This document shows, piece after piece, positions 1-9,509 of a DNA stretch of 64,000 bases; the stretch's first letter is position 1; each line of letters opens with the position of its first letter. The notes beneath the pieces were generated by a model, which saw only the letters and a list, made by a program, of their open reading frames with translations, ran no database searches and was not told the origin of the DNA. This DNA comes from Corynebacterium auris (GTDB lineage Bacteria > Actinomycetota > Actinomycetes > Mycobacteriales > Mycobacteriaceae), in contig NZ_CP047047.1 of the NCBI RefSeq assembly GCF_030408575.1, positions 1,413,991 through 1,477,990 of the forward strand. The letters run 5' to 3'. The position numbers and the translations under genes are program-made.

Positions 1-557
1 TTGCCGCGCAGGCTGGGCACAATGCAGAAGGTGCAGGTGTTGTTGCAGCCCACCGAGATGGACACCCAGCCGGCGTAGGAGGACTCGCGCTTGGCCGGGA
101 GCACGGAGGGAAAGACCTCGAGCGATTCGGCGATCTCCACCTGGGCTTCGTCGTTGACGCGGGCCCGTTCCAGCAGGGCGGGCAGGGCGGAGATGTTGTG
201 GGTACCAAAGACCGCATCGACCCAGGGGGCCTTCTCCACCACCGCGCTGCGGTCTTTCTGCGCCAGGCAGCCGCCGACGGCGATCTGCATGCCCGGGTGG
301 TTGTCCTTTGCGTGCTTGAGCTGGCCGAGGGAGCCGTAGAGGCGCTGGTCGGCGTTGTCGCGCACGGCGCAGGTGTTGAAGACCACCAGGTCGGGTTCCG
401 CCCCGTTCCCGGCCGCGACGTAGCCGGCCTCCTCGAGAAGGCCGGAGAGGCGTTCGGAGTCATGCACGTTCATCTGGCAGCCAAAGGTGCGCACCTCGTA
501 GGTGCGTGGCTGGGTGCTGCGGGGGGTGCGTTCCTGCTGGGTCAATTGCTCCGTCAC
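1..557 (-). CDS. miaB: tRNA-2-methylthio-N6-dimethylallyladenosine synthase MiaB (N-terminal part)
   Basis: MiaB is a radical-SAM methylthiotransferase that adds the 2-methylthio group to i6A37 of tRNAs reading UNN codons. About 185 residues are visible before the gene runs off the left edge. The N-terminal UPF0004 domain carries the FGCQMN, NTCAVR and GCLAQ cysteine motifs that hold the auxiliary 4Fe-4S cluster. At the edge comes the radical-SAM cluster motif [16 protein letters not shown], whose CNNTCTFC cysteines are diagnostic of MiaB. The GTG start at 557 lies 8 nt after a TAGACT hexamer and has no Shine-Dalgarno. The gene diverges from gluA, as in C. glutamicum. The TRAM domain is outside the window. 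Confidence 0.95.
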   Translation of the reverse strand, partial: MTEQLTQQERTPRSTQPRTYEVRTFGCQMNVHDSERLSGLLEEAGYVAAGNGAEPDLVVFNTCAVRDNADQRLYGSLGQLKHAKDNHPGMQIAVGGCLAQKDRSAVVEKAPWVDAVFGTHNISALPALLERARVNDEAQVEIAESLEVFPSVLPAKRESSYAGWVSISVGCNNTCTFCIVPSLRG

Positions 558-565
558 GGTGGGCC

Positions 566-571
566 AGTCTA
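566..571 (-). promoter_or_regulatory. -10 element of miaB (near-leaderless)
   Basis: On the minus strand TAGACT sits 8 nt before the GTG of miaB. There is no purine-rich ribosome binding site between them, so transcription probably begins at or next to the start codon. Inferred from spacing and the corynebacterial TANNNT -10 pattern. Confidence 0.4.
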
Positions 572-631
572 TCGCTGGCCGGGGCGCAGACCTAACCGTT
601 CATCCGCGGTGAGCAGGTTGATTGGCTGGCC

Positions 632-648
632 GGATAAATAGTTTATCC
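632..648. promoter_or_regulatory. Palindromic operator candidate between miaB and gluA
   Basis: GGATAAATAGTTTATCC is a perfect 7-bp inverted repeat with a 3-bp centre, AT-rich in a GC-rich region. It lies just upstream of the probable gluA -35 element. It does not fit the AmtR consensus (CTAT-N6-ATAG), the known nitrogen regulator of gluABCD in C. glutamicum. Which regulator binds is unknown. Confidence 0.5.
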
Positions 649-654
649 AAACCC

Positions 655-683
655 ATGACATGAGTCACATGACCGTGTACTAG
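655..683 (+). promoter_or_regulatory. Probable gluA promoter
   Basis: ATGACA (655-660) matches the -35 consensus in five of six positions. It is 17 bp from TACTAG (678-683), a weak -10. A second short inverted repeat, TGAC-ATGA-GTCA (656-667), overlaps the -35. Initiation near 690 would give an mRNA starting almost at the ATG at 692. Confidence 0.35.
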
Positions 684-691
684 TTACCGAT

Positions 692-1441
692 ATGACACAG
701 GCGTCCGACCCAATGATTCGCATTACAGACGTGGACAAGTACTTCGGGGACTTCCACGCGCTGAAAAACATCACCCTCGATATCCCCCGCGGCCAGGTTG
801 TCGTCGTCCTCGGCCCCTCCGGTTCGGGCAAATCTACCCTGTGTCGCACGATCAACCGGCTCGAAACCATCGACACGGGAACGATCGAGATAGACGGCAA
901 ACGCCTGCCCGAGGAGGGCAAGGAACTGGCAAAGCTGCGCGCTGACGTGGGCATGGTGTTCCAGCAGTTCAACCTGTTTCCGCACCTGACCATCCGCGAC
1001 AACATCACGCTCGGACCCGTCAAGGTCCGCAAGCTGAAAAAGAGCGAGGCGACGTCGCGCGCCGGCGAGCTGCTCGAGCGCGTCGGCATTGCCAACCAGG
1101 CTGACAAGTACCCCGCCCAACTATCCGGCGGGCAGCAGCAGCGCGTCGCCATCGCGCGGGCGCTCGCCATGAGCCCCAAGGTCATGCTTTTCGACGAACC
1201 CACCTCCGCCCTGGACCCAGAAATGGTCGGCGAGGTCCTCGACGTCATGACCGAACTCGCCCGCTCCGGAATGACCATGCTCGTGGTCACCCACGAGATG
1301 GGCTTTGCCCACAAAGTCGCAGACCGGATCCTTTTCATGGCGGACGGCGAGATCGTGGAGGATTCCGACCCGGAAACCTTCTTCGCCTCCCCCGCCTCGG
1401 ACCGCGCCCGCGATTTTCTGGGCAAGATCCTCCCCCACTAG
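692..1441 (+). CDS. gluA: Glutamate ABC transporter ATP-binding protein GluA
   Basis: Cytoplasmic ATPase of the glutamate importer GluABCD. The 249-residue product has Walker [10 protein letters not shown]-loop, signature [15 protein letters not shown], Walker [12 protein letters not shown] and the switch histidine in VVTHEMGF, all typical of the polar amino acid (GlnQ/HisP) subfamily. First gene of a co-directional four-gene operon, 16 bp before gluB. An ATG at 713 is an alternative start: the sequence from there ([12 protein letters not shown]) lines up better with family N-termini, while the upstream start adds seven residues. Neither has a clear ribosome binding site. Confidence 0.95.
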   Translation: MTQASDPMIRITDVDKYFGDFHALKNITLDIPRGQVVVVLGPSGSGKSTLCRTINRLETIDTGTIEIDGKRLPEEGKELAKLRADVGMVFQQFNLFPHLTIRDNITLGPVKVRKLKKSEATSRAGELLERVGIANQADKYPAQLSGGQQQRVAIARALAMSPKVMLFDEPTSALDPEMVGEVLDVMTELARSGMTMLVVTHEMGFAHKVADRILFMADGEIVEDSDPETFFASPASDRARDFLGKILPH

Positions 1442-1457
1442 ACCCTAAGGAGACGAC

Positions 1458-2324
1458 ATGAACCACACCTTCCGCACTCTCGCGGCCGCGGCCGCGGTGC
1501 TCGCCGCCACCACCCTGACCGCCTGCGGCGGAGAAGGAGACGGCGCGGCGCAAGGCCTGCTCGCCCAGATCGAATCCGGCGAGGTCACGCTCGGCACCAA
1601 GTACGACCAGCCCGGCCTCGGTCTGCGCGAAAACGACGGCTCTATGACCGGCCTCGACGTCGACGTGCTGACCTACGTGGTCAACTCCATCGCCGACGAG
1701 CGGGGGTGGGAGCACCCCACGATCACGTGGCGCGAGACCCCCTCCGCACAGCGCGAGACCCTGATCCAGAACGGGGAGGTCGCCGCAATCGGCGCGACCT
1801 ACTCCATCAACGCCTCCCGCGCCGAAGCCGTCGGCTTCGGCGGGCCCTACCTGCTCACCCACCAGGCCCTGCTGGTGCGCGCCGACGAGTCAGACATCGC
1901 GGGCCTCGACGACCTGGACGGACGCATCCTCTGCTCGGTGACCGGCTCCACCCCCGCCCAGAAGGTCAAGGACGCGCTGCCCGGCGTCCAGCTGCAGGAG
2001 TACGACACCTACTCTTCCTGTGTCGAGGCGCTGCGTAACGGCAACGTCGACGCCGTCACCACCGACGCCACCATCCTCGGCGGCTACTCCGCCCAGTCGC
2101 CCGGCGACTTCAGCATCGTCGAGCTGGAGCAGGACGGCCAGCCGTTTACGGACGAGCACTACGGCATCGGCGTGATCAAGGACGACAACGAAGCGATCGA
2201 CGCCATCAACCAGGCCCTCGACGCCATGTACTCTGACGGGTCCTTCCAGGAGTTCGTGGACAAGAACATCGAAGGCGGCGTCGGCGTGTCCGAGGACACG
2301 CCGGGCGATCTGTCCTTCCTCTAA
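1458..2324 (+). CDS. gluB: Glutamate-binding lipoprotein GluB
   Basis: Extracytoplasmic solute-binding protein (SBP_bac_3 family) that delivers glutamate to GluCD. The 288-residue product begins with a lipoprotein signal peptide: charged start, an alanine-rich hydrophobic core and the lipobox LTAC, so Cys23 would be lipidated and anchor the protein to the outer face of the membrane. The family pattern GxxYxxNxSRAEAVGFGGPY is visible near residue 115. An AAGGAG ribosome binding site precedes the ATG. A strong hairpin follows the gene. Confidence 0.95.
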   Translation: MNHTFRTLAAAAAVLAATTLTACGGEGDGAAQGLLAQIESGEVTLGTKYDQPGLGLRENDGSMTGLDVDVLTYVVNSIADERGWEHPTITWRETPSAQRETLIQNGEVAAIGATYSINASRAEAVGFGGPYLLTHQALLVRADESDIAGLDDLDGRILCSVTGSTPAQKVKDALPGVQLQEYDTYSSCVEALRNGNVDAVTTDATILGGYSAQSPGDFSIVELEQDGQPFTDEHYGIGVIKDDNEAIDAINQALDAMYSDGSFQEFVDKNIEGGVGVSEDTPGDLSFL

Positions 2325-2333
2325 GCGCCACCT

Positions 2334-2367
2334 GCGGGGCCGGGCGCGTTCTTGAGCCCGGCCCCGC
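2334..2367 (+). promoter_or_regulatory. Hairpin between gluB and gluC
   Basis: A perfect 12-bp GC-only stem (arms 2334-2345 and 2356-2367) with a 10-nt loop, starting 9 nt after the gluB stop. No T-run follows, so it is more likely a 3' stability element or weak attenuator than a full terminator. This arrangement is common after binding-protein genes, whose product is needed in excess. Confidence 0.6.
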
Positions 2368-2406
2368 TTCCTGCGCCCCGCCACCTCACCGCAAGGAGTA
2401 CCCGCG

Positions 2407-3093
2407 ATGGACGCCCTCTGGGCCGACCTCTTACCCAACCTGTGGCCAGCATTTTCTACGACTATCCAGCTGACCGTTTTCTCCGCGCTCGGGTCCATGA
2501 TCCTGGGCACCATCCTAACCGCCATGCGCGTCTCGCCCGTGGGCATCCTTCGCGCACTGTCGACGGCGTACATCGAGGCTGTACGCAACACCCCGCTCAC
2601 GCTGGTGATCCTCTTCTGTTCCTTCGGCCTCTACCAAAACCTCGGCCTGGAGCTGGCCAGCCGAGATTCCAATACCTTCATCGCGGACCAGAACTTCCGG
2701 CTCGCTGTGCTCGGCTTCATCCTGTACACCTCGTGTTTCGTCGCCGAGTCCCTGCGCAGCGGCATCAACACCGTGCACTTCGGCCAGGCGGAGGCGGCGC
2801 GCTCCCTCGGCCTCAGCTTCGGGCAGATCTTCTCGCAGATCGTCTTCCCTCAGGCCGTGCGAGCGGCAATCGTCCCGCTGGGCAACACGCTCATCGCCCT
2901 GACGAAGAACACCACTGTGGCCTCCGTAATCGGGGTCGCCGAGGCCTCCTTGCTCATGAAGTCCACGATCGAGTTCCACGCGAATCAGCTTTTCGTCATC
3001 TTCGGTATCTTCGCCCTGGGCTTTATCATCCTGACCCTGCCGATGGGTCTTTTCCTCGGCTGGCTTTCTGAACGACTGGCGGTGAAGCGATAA
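2407..3093 (+). CDS. gluC: Glutamate ABC transporter permease GluC
   Basis: Integral membrane permease of the HisM/GlnP type, 228 residues with about five hydrophobic segments. The EAA loop that docks on the ATPase is visible as [27 protein letters not shown] around residues 130-158. An AAGGAG ribosome binding site lies 7 nt before the ATG. The stop codon shares one base with the start of gluD (TAATG), indicating translational coupling. Confidence 0.95.
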   Translation: MDALWADLLPNLWPAFSTTIQLTVFSALGSMILGTILTAMRVSPVGILRALSTAYIEAVRNTPLTLVILFCSFGLYQNLGLELASRDSNTFIADQNFRLAVLGFILYTSCFVAESLRSGINTVHFGQAEAARSLGLSFGQIFSQIVFPQAVRAAIVPLGNTLIALTKNTTVASVIGVAEASLLMKSTIEFHANQLFVIFGIFALGFIILTLPMGLFLGWLSERLAVKR

Positions 3094-4046
3094 TGTCCGT
3101 ACGCGCTACTGTGCTCTACGACGCCCCCGGGCCCAAGGCCCGCAGGCGCAATCTCGCCTATTCCGCGATCACCCTCGTCGCGCTCGCCCTCGTGGCCTGG
3201 TGGATAATCAGCCGCTTGGCCGACAACGGCCAGCTCGCCGCCGAGAAATGGGCTCCCTTTGCCAACCCGCAGACGTGGACGACCTACATCCTCCCCGGCC
3301 TTTTGGGCACCCTCCAGGCCGCCTTCGTGAGCATCCTGTTCGCGCTCGTCTACGGCGTGATCTTCGGGCTGGGCCGCCTCGCTGAAACCCGGCCCGTACG
3401 GTGGCTGTGCTCCGCGGTCATCGAGTTCTTCCGCGCCATCCCGGTGCTTATGCTCATGATCTTCCTCTACCAGTTCTTCGCGGTATTCAATATCGTCCCG
3501 CCGCGCGGCCTCGCGTTCTGGGCCGTAGTTGTGGCACTGACGTTGTACAACGGCTCCGTCATCGCGGAGATTCTCCGGGCCGGAATCCGCTCGCTTCCCC
3601 GCGGCCAGACCGAGGCCGCCCAAGCGCTGGGGCTGACGCACTCACAGACCCTGTGGAGGATCCTGCTGCCGCAGTCCGTCGCCGCCATGCTTCCCGCTCT
3701 TATCGCGCAGCTCATCATCGCGCTGAAGGACTCTGCGCTGGGCTACCAGATCGGCTACGTCGAGGTCGTGCGCTCGGGCGCCCAGGCGGCCGCGGCGAAC
3801 CAGAACTACGTCCCCTCCCTCATCGTCGTGGCGCTCATCATGGTCCTGATCAATTACGGTCTGTCCCGCCTCGCCGTCCGCGTGGAGGCACAGCTCCGGG
3901 CGGGGCGCAGGCGCCGCAACCCCTTTGCCAAAGTCTCCGAGGCGCCGGGGGCGAGTCCACACCAACAGGGCCTGGACACGAAGGACACCGCCGCCGTCAA
4001 CGCGCAAACCCCGGGCTACACAAAGATCGAAAACCCCGGCCAGTAG
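3093..4046 (+). CDS. gluD: Glutamate ABC transporter permease GluD
   Basis: Second permease of the glutamate importer, 317 residues. A cytoplasmic N-terminus is followed by membrane segments and an EAA loop ([26 protein letters not shown]) near residue 172. The C-terminal ~45 residues after the last membrane segment are charged and then Pro/Thr/Asn-rich, a cytoplasmic tail longer than in most members. The start overlaps the gluC stop by one base. Confidence 0.94.
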   Translation: MSVRATVLYDAPGPKARRRNLAYSAITLVALALVAWWIISRLADNGQLAAEKWAPFANPQTWTTYILPGLLGTLQAAFVSILFALVYGVIFGLGRLAETRPVRWLCSAVIEFFRAIPVLMLMIFLYQFFAVFNIVPPRGLAFWAVVVALTLYNGSVIAEILRAGIRSLPRGQTEAAQALGLTHSQTLWRILLPQSVAAMLPALIAQLIIALKDSALGYQIGYVEVVRSGAQAAAANQNYVPSLIVVALIMVLINYGLSRLAVRVEAQLRAGRRRRNPFAKVSEAPGASPHQQGLDTKDTAAVNAQTPGYTKIENPGQ

Positions 4047-4070
4047 GTCACCGGCGGGGTTAGGTGACCT
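4045..4070. terminator. Hairpin between convergent gluD and recX
   Basis: A perfect 8-bp stem (4045-4052 with 4063-4070) covers both stop codons. No T-tract is present on either strand. Possible bidirectional transcription block. Confidence 0.35.
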
Positions 4071-4665
4071 CGGCAATGCGGCGATCGAGCACCTCGCGGC
4101 CGATCCGCAGGCTCATCTCGGACCCGAAGCCGCGCCGCGCCATCACGCCGACGATGCGCCGGAGGTACTTGTCGTACTCGGCTCGATCTGCCGGGGCCGA
4201 CTTCACCTCGCGGGCCTTCTTTTCCGCAGCGGAGCGGGCGGTGGCTTCCTCGTCGGCTGCCGTGACCTGCGCGAGCGCCTCGCGCCGATCGGGCTCGGCC
4301 ACGCCCTTGCCGCGCAACTCCACATCGAGCGCACGGGCGGATTTGCCCCGCCGGGTGGCGCGCTGGCGGACCCACTCGCGGGCGAACGCTTGATCGTTGA
4401 TGAGCCCGACCCGCTCCAGATCATCGAGCACCGTCTCCACCAGCTCCTCTGCGAACTCCGCGCGCAGAAGGCGCCCCCGCAGTTCCGCGCGGGAGCGAGC
4501 GCGCTGGTCAAGCAAGCGCATGGCGCGCGAGCGCACCGGTGCGAGGGCCTGTTCGGCTTCGCGGTCGAAGATCTGCCCGCCTGCCTGCCCCTGTTCGTAG
4601 GCGGCGACAGCGGCGCGCAGCCTGTCAAGCTTGTCCGGGTCTGGGGGGCTGTCCGGGTGACTCAC
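4060..4665 (-). CDS. recX: Regulatory protein RecX
   Basis: RecX binds RecA filaments and damps recombinase and co-protease activity. The 201-residue product is rich in Arg, Glu and Ala and has the repeated three-helix RecX modules, for example LDQRARSRAELRGRLLRAEF and GLINDQAFAREWVRQRA. It starts 5 bp after the recA stop on the same strand, the usual recA-recX operon. Confidence 0.95.
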   Translation of the reverse strand: MSHPDSPPDPDKLDRLRAAVAAYEQGQAGGQIFDREAEQALAPVRSRAMRLLDQRARSRAELRGRLLRAEFAEELVETVLDDLERVGLINDQAFAREWVRQRATRRGKSARALDVELRGKGVAEPDRREALAQVTAADEEATARSAAEKKAREVKSAPADRAEYDKYLRRIVGVMARRGFGSEMSLRIGREVLDRRIAEVT

Positions 4666-4670
4666 CGCGC

Positions 4671-5816
<1,146 letters not shown>

Positions 5817-5966
5817 AGTTCTCCTCTATCGCATAGTTCTCGTGGGCGCTCCGCATCGCGGGCAGCCCGGTCCTACGTACTTAGACGCAAAAAGCCGCCC
5901 GCGCGGTTCCCCGCCTTCAACTGGTGTCAAAGATATACCCCCACCCGACACGAACGCGACGCGACA

Positions 5967-5980
5967 CGCAAAAGTGTTCG
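5967..5980 (-). promoter_or_regulatory. Degenerate LexA-box candidate upstream of recA
   Basis: On the minus strand CGAAC-ACTT-TTGCG has a perfect left half of the actinobacterial SOS box (CGAAC-N4-GTTCG) and a right half matching three of five bases. It is about 150 bp before recA. Weak evidence. Confidence 0.25.
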
Positions 5981-6003
5981 AAAATGCTCTCCGCCGGCGG
6001 CGC

Positions 6004-6219
6004 TTACCACCCGGGGCGGTCCACCCCGAGCCTGCGCTCCTCGGGGATGTCGAAGGCCTCGCACAGACCCGCCCAGGCCTCGCGGGGGTCGATCCCCCGT
6101 TCGATCATCTCGGCCGCCGTCGCGTTGTACTCCGGCAGCACCTGCGACTCGGTGACCCAGCGCGCTTTGGCGGGGCCGAATTCGTCCTCCACGAGTTGCT
6201 GGAATTCGGTCAAACGCAT
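6004..6219 (-). CDS. DUF3046 family protein
   Basis: Small acidic cytoplasmic protein of 71 residues (MRLTEFQQLVEDEFGPAKAR...) matching the actinobacterial DUF3046 family, often found beside recA. Function unknown. The ATG at 6219 is preferred over an in-frame TTG at 6228, because TATATT lies exactly 7 nt upstream of this ATG, the spacing of a leaderless transcript. It ends with EERRLGVDRPGW and shows no membrane segment. Confidence 0.85.
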   Translation of the reverse strand: MRLTEFQQLVEDEFGPAKARWVTESQVLPEYNATAAEMIERGIDPREAWAGLCEAFDIPEERRLGVDRPGW

Positions 6220-6226
6220 GTCCGCC

Positions 6227-6232
6227 AATATA
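6227..6232 (-). promoter_or_regulatory. -10 element of the DUF3046 gene (leaderless)
   Basis: TATATT on the minus strand, 7 nt before the ATG at 6219. Strong match to TATAAT and no ribosome binding site after it. Confidence 0.5.
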
Positions 6233-6268
6233 CGCCGCCCGAAGCAGACCCCACTCGGTTACCGCAGT

Positions 6269-6281
6269 TGAACAGCGTTCA
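6269..6281. promoter_or_regulatory. BioQ-like operator before bioY
   Basis: TGAACAGCGTTCA is a perfect inverted repeat (TGAAC-N3-GTTCA) that ends 2 bp before the bioY -10 element. The half-site TGAAC-N3 matches the known corynebacterial BioQ box (TGAAC-N3-GTTAC), the TetR-type biotin repressor. Binding here would block the promoter. Operator identity is inferred from the motif and the downstream genes. Confidence 0.65.
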
Positions 6282-6283
6282 GG

Positions 6284-6289
6284 TACCCT
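6284..6289 (+). promoter_or_regulatory. -10 element of bioYMN (leaderless)
   Basis: TACCCT, 6 nt before the bioY ATG, with no Shine-Dalgarno between. Partly occluded by the adjacent palindrome. Confidence 0.45.
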
Positions 6290-6295
6290 TCTCGC

Positions 6296-6877
6296 ATGTC
6301 TTCGAAAACCGTCAGCACTTCCTCGGCCACTGCCGACCTCGCCTACGTGGCCGTCTTCACGGCACTGGTTATCGTCCTCGGGTTCGTCGCCGTCCCCGTC
6401 GGCATTGCCGGAGTACCGATTCTTTTGCAGAACACCGTCGTGATCCTCGCCGCGCTCGTCCTCGGGCCGCGACGCGGCTTCTACGTCACCGGCCTGTTCC
6501 TCCTCATCGGCCTGTTCCTGCCGGTCCTGGCCGGGGGCCGCACCACCATCTTCGCCCTCGGCAGCCCGACCATCGGCTACGTTTTTAGCTACCTCATCGC
6601 GGTGCCCGTCGCCGGGCTCATCGCCATTCAGGGGGCGCGCAAGTCGAAACCCGTCGCCACGGCGATTTTTGCCCTCGCCGGTTTCGTGGGCCTTTTAATC
6701 CAGTACGTCATGGGCGCCATCGGTCTCATGGTCCGCACCGACATCGGCGTCGGCGAGGCCGCGGCCGCGCAGCTGCCTTTCATCCCCACCGATTCCCTCG
6801 AGATGATCATCATGGTCGCCATCGCCATCGGAGTTCACTCCGCTTTCCCGCAGCTGTTGCGCTCGGAAGCTCGTTAA
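6296..6877 (+). CDS. bioY: Biotin ECF transporter substrate-binding protein BioY
   Basis: S-component that binds biotin in the membrane for an energy-coupling-factor importer. 193 residues with about six hydrophobic segments. The BioY pattern is visible as GVPILLQNTVVILAALVLGPRRG followed by GLFLLIGLFLPVLAGG and GSPTIGYVFSYLIAVPVAG. First gene of bioYMN, separated from bioM by one base, so the three are co-transcribed. The start codon follows a promoter at leaderless spacing. Confidence 0.95.
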   Translation: MSSKTVSTSSATADLAYVAVFTALVIVLGFVAVPVGIAGVPILLQNTVVILAALVLGPRRGFYVTGLFLLIGLFLPVLAGGRTTIFALGSPTIGYVFSYLIAVPVAGLIAIQGARKSKPVATAIFALAGFVGLLIQYVMGAIGLMVRTDIGVGEAAAAQLPFIPTDSLEMIIMVAIAIGVHSAFPQLLRSEAR

Positions 6878-6878
6878 C

Positions 6879-7571
6879 GTGCCCGCCATCAGCTTCGACG
6901 GCGCAGGGGTGAACTACGAGGGGACCGAGATCCTCCGCCCGCTCACGCTTGAGCTCACCGAGCGCCGCATCGGCATCATCGGCTCGAACGGCTCCGGCAA
7001 ATCCACGCTGGTCAGGATGATCAACGGGCTTGTCGAGCCGACCACGGGCACAGTGCTTTACGACGCCCTAAGCCCCGCCAAGGACGGCAAGCAGGTGCGC
7101 CGCAGGGTCGGGTTCGTCTTTTCCGACGCCGAATCGCAGATCGTTATGCCGAAGGTTGCCGACGACATCGCCTTCTCCCTGCGCCGCTTCAAGCTCCCGC
7201 GCGCCGAGGTGGACGCGCGCGTCGACGCGATGCTCGAGCGTTTCCAGCTGCGCGAGCGCGCAGAGCACTCGCCCCACACCCTGTCCGGCGGGGAGAAACA
7301 GCTGCTGGCGCTCGCGGCGGTGCTCGTGACCGAGCCCGACACCGTCATCGCCGACGAACCGACCACGCTTCTGGACCTGCGCAACCGCCGCCGCATCATC
7401 CGAGAGCTCGCCGCCTTGGAGCAACAGGTGATCGTGGTCACCCACGACCTCGAGATGCTTCGCGGCTACGACCGGGTCCTGTGTCTTAACCGCGGCGCGC
7501 TCTCCTACGACGGCCCGCCGGATTCCGCAATCGCCCACTACCTCGAGCTCATGGACGGGGCGCACCAGTGA
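6879..7571 (+). CDS. bioM: Biotin ECF transporter ATPase BioM
   Basis: ATPase of the biotin importer, 230 residues. Walker A GSNGSGKST near residue 35, Q-loop, signature LSGGEKQLLALAAVL, Walker B DTVIADEPTTLLD and switch histidine VVTHDLEM are intact. The start is GTG one base after the bioY stop; the GTTAACGTG context suggests re-initiation. Overlaps bioN by four bases. Confidence 0.94.
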   Translation: MPAISFDGAGVNYEGTEILRPLTLELTERRIGIIGSNGSGKSTLVRMINGLVEPTTGTVLYDALSPAKDGKQVRRRVGFVFSDAESQIVMPKVADDIAFSLRRFKLPRAEVDARVDAMLERFQLRERAEHSPHTLSGGEKQLLALAAVLVTEPDTVIADEPTTLLDLRNRRRIIRELAALEQQVIVVTHDLEMLRGYDRVLCLNRGALSYDGPPDSAIAHYLELMDGAHQ

Positions 7572-8182
7572 TCCGCGAAGTCCCACTCGGTGTCTACGTC
7601 CCCGGCACGACACTGCTGCACCGGGCGAGTCCGGCCGCCAAGTTCCTGGTGCTCGTCGCATTCATCGTGGCCGTGACGGCGCTTCCCAGCCGCCCATGGC
7701 ACACCGCGGCCACGCTGGCGGCCGTCCTCGTGCTATACGCGATCGCCCGGGTGCCCTGGGGTATCGCCGTCCGGCAATTCGCCCCTGTACTGCCGCTGCT
7801 CATCATCCTCGGGCTTTACCTCTGGTGGCAAAACGGCGCGTCTGCGGCGGCCACCACGACCCTCGGGCTGGTGGCCACCTTGGCCGCGGCGAACCTGTTT
7901 ACCCTGACGACAGGGATGGAGGAGCTGCTCGAGGCTCTGGAAAAAACCCTCTCCCCCCTGGCACGAGTCGGCGTGCCGGTGGAAACGATCAGCCTCGCCA
8001 TCGCCCTGACCATCCGCCTGATTCCCCTGATGTTCGCAACCGTGGGCGAGGTTTTGGACGCCCGCAAGGCCCGCGGCGCGAGCTTTTCTCTGACCGCCTT
8101 CGGCACCCCCGTGGTCATCCGCTCCATCAAGCGGGCCCGCGACATCGGCGAGGCGCTCATGGCCCGGGGAGCGGCGGACTAG
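7568..8182 (+). CDS. bioN: Biotin ECF transporter transmembrane protein BioN
   Basis: T-component that couples ATP hydrolysis by BioM to BioY. 204 residues with several hydrophobic segments and the EcfT signature DARKARGAS near residue 163 plus a second short Ala-Arg-Gly motif (ALMARGAAD) at the C-terminus. Both contact the ATPase in this family. Overlaps bioM by four bases (GTGA). Confidence 0.94.
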   Translation: MIREVPLGVYVPGTTLLHRASPAAKFLVLVAFIVAVTALPSRPWHTAATLAAVLVLYAIARVPWGIAVRQFAPVLPLLIILGLYLWWQNGASAAATTTLGLVATLAAANLFTLTTGMEELLEALEKTLSPLARVGVPVETISLAIALTIRLIPLMFATVGEVLDARKARGASFSLTAFGTPVVIRSIKRARDIGEALMARGAAD

Positions 8183-8190
8183 GCGGGCAC

Positions 8191-8224
8191 AAAAAAGGGG
8201 CGTCCCCCTCACCGGGAGCGCCCC
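8191..8224 (-). terminator. Terminator after pspA
   Basis: GGGGCG (8197-8202) pairs with CGCCCC (8219-8224), with further pairing inside. On the minus strand the stem is followed by six Ts (8196-8191). Ends pspA and may also stop transcription from bioN. Confidence 0.75.
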
Positions 8225-8239
8225 TGTAGCGGGATCTTG

Positions 8240-9064
8240 CTACTCGCCGCGCAGCTCGCGCATGCGCTGAGCCACCGCGTCGTCCGAGACGGGTGTGCTC
8301 TGCTCCGAGGTGCCCTGCTCAATCGCCGGCTTCGCTCCGGAGTTGAGCTCCCCGGCCATCTCAGCGCGAATCTGCTCCAAACGGCCGTGGCCAGCCATCT
8401 GGATCCCCGCCTGCTCGACCTCCGCCATACGGCCCTGGACGGAGTTCTGCGCCAGCTCCGCTTGGCCGAGGGCGTTGGCGTAGCGGCGCTCGATCTTATC
8501 GCGCACCTGATCAAGGTTGGGGGTGCCCGAGGTCAGCGAGTTCATCGACTGCATGGTCTCGGAGACCTTCTCCTGCATCTTGGCCTGCTCGAGCTGGGAC
8601 AGCAGCTTGGAGCGCTCCGCGACCTGCTGCTGCAAGTGAGCGGCGTTGCGTTCCACGGCCTGCTTCGCCTGCGCCGCCTGCTGCAGGGACTGGTCGTGCA
8701 GCTGCTTCGTGTCTTCGATCGACTGCTCGGCGGTGACGAGCTGGGCGGCGAAGGCCTCCGCGGCGTTCTCGTACTCCTGGGCCTTGGTTTCGTCACCCTC
8801 CCCGCGCGCCTTGTCCGCGAGCTGCAGCGCTTGGCGGGTGTTCGCCTGGAGCTTCTCCACCTCCTCCAGGCGGCGGTTGAGCTGCATCTCCAGCTGACGC
8901 TGGTTGCCGATCACGGCCGCGGCCTGCTGGGACAGTGCCTGGTGCTGGCGCTGCGCCTCGTTGATCGCCTGTTCAATCTGGACCTTCGGGTCGGCGTTTT
9001 CTTCGATCTTGTTGTCAAAGAAGGCCATCAGGTAATTCCAGAACTTGCTAAATGGGTTAGCCAT
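8240..9064 (-). CDS. pspA: PspA/IM30 family envelope-stress protein
   Basis: Peripheral membrane coiled-coil protein that stabilises the cytoplasmic membrane under stress. 274 residues from the ATG at 9064 ([28 protein letters not shown]), which gives the amphipathic N-terminal helix; an in-frame start at 9100 would add 12 unrelated residues. Residues ~30-220 are nearly continuous Gln/Ala/Glu-rich helix. The Pro-rich C-terminal tail differs from E. coli PspA. It lies next to clgR; mycobacteria also place pspA beside clgR (clgR-pspA-rv2743c-rv2742c), which suggests shared control. No pspB or pspC is nearby. Confidence 0.9.
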   Translation of the reverse strand: MANPFSKFWNYLMAFFDNKIEENADPKVQIEQAINEAQRQHQALSQQAAAVIGNQRQLEMQLNRRLEEVEKLQANTRQALQLADKARGEGDETKAQEYENAAEAFAAQLVTAEQSIEDTKQLHDQSLQQAAQAKQAVERNAAHLQQQVAERSKLLSQLEQAKMQEKVSETMQSMNSLTSGTPNLDQVRDKIERRYANALGQAELAQNSVQGRMAEVEQAGIQMAGHGRLEQIRAEMAGELNSGAKPAIEQGTSEQSTPVSDDAVAQRMRELRGE

Positions 9065-9126
9065 GTCGACTGCGCAACCTTTCGTGGTGTTTTTTGCCAA
9101 TAACCGCTTGACAATTCTAGTTAATC

Positions 9127-9501
9127 TTAAGCCTCCGCGGCGGCGGGCGCAGCCTGCTCCAGCTCGTCGTTGAGGGACTGCAGCGACAGGTTCGAGGCGG
9201 CGTCAAAAACTACCTCTGCGACACTCGTGCCCAGCGCAGAGCAGATCGACTGAAGCAGCTCCGAGGACACTTCCTTTCGTCCGCGCTCGAGCTCGGAAAG
9301 GTAACCCGAGGATACCCGGGCCGCGGATGCCAGCTGGCGCAGGGAAATGCCCTTGTCGGCGCGGTATGCACGCAGCGACATCCCGAGCGCCTCCCGCAAA
9401 AGGGGTTCGCGCTCAGGGGCCAGCGGCCGCGCCACCTTGTCGGCTGGGGCACCGGCCGGGCTGCCAACCGGGTTATCGAGGAGAAGAGTTGTCGTTGCCA
9501 T
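9127..9501 (-). CDS. clgR: Helix-turn-helix regulator ClgR
   Basis: Transcription factor of the XRE family that in corynebacteria activates clp protease and DNA-repair genes. 124 residues; the helix-turn-helix is [35 protein letters not shown], residues ~57-90, where [16 protein letters not shown] is the typical ClgR recognition region. The C-terminus ends [21 protein letters not shown]; the Ala-rich end resembles ClpP/Lon degradation tags, consistent with known proteolysis of ClgR. Start is ATG 9501 or GTG 9504; GAGAG upstream fits either. It follows cinA by 8 bp. Confidence 0.9.
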   Translation of the reverse strand: MATTTLLLDNPVGSPAGAPADKVARPLAPEREPLLREALGMSLRAYRADKGISLRQLASAARVSSGYLSELERGRKEVSSELLQSICSALGTSVAEVVFDAASNLSLQSLNDELEQAAPAAAEA

Positions 9502-9509
9502 CACGTAGT

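Noticed and set aside
632..648. AmtR box for gluABCD
   Set aside because: The palindrome lacks the CTAT-N6-ATAG spacing, so I call it only an unassigned operator.
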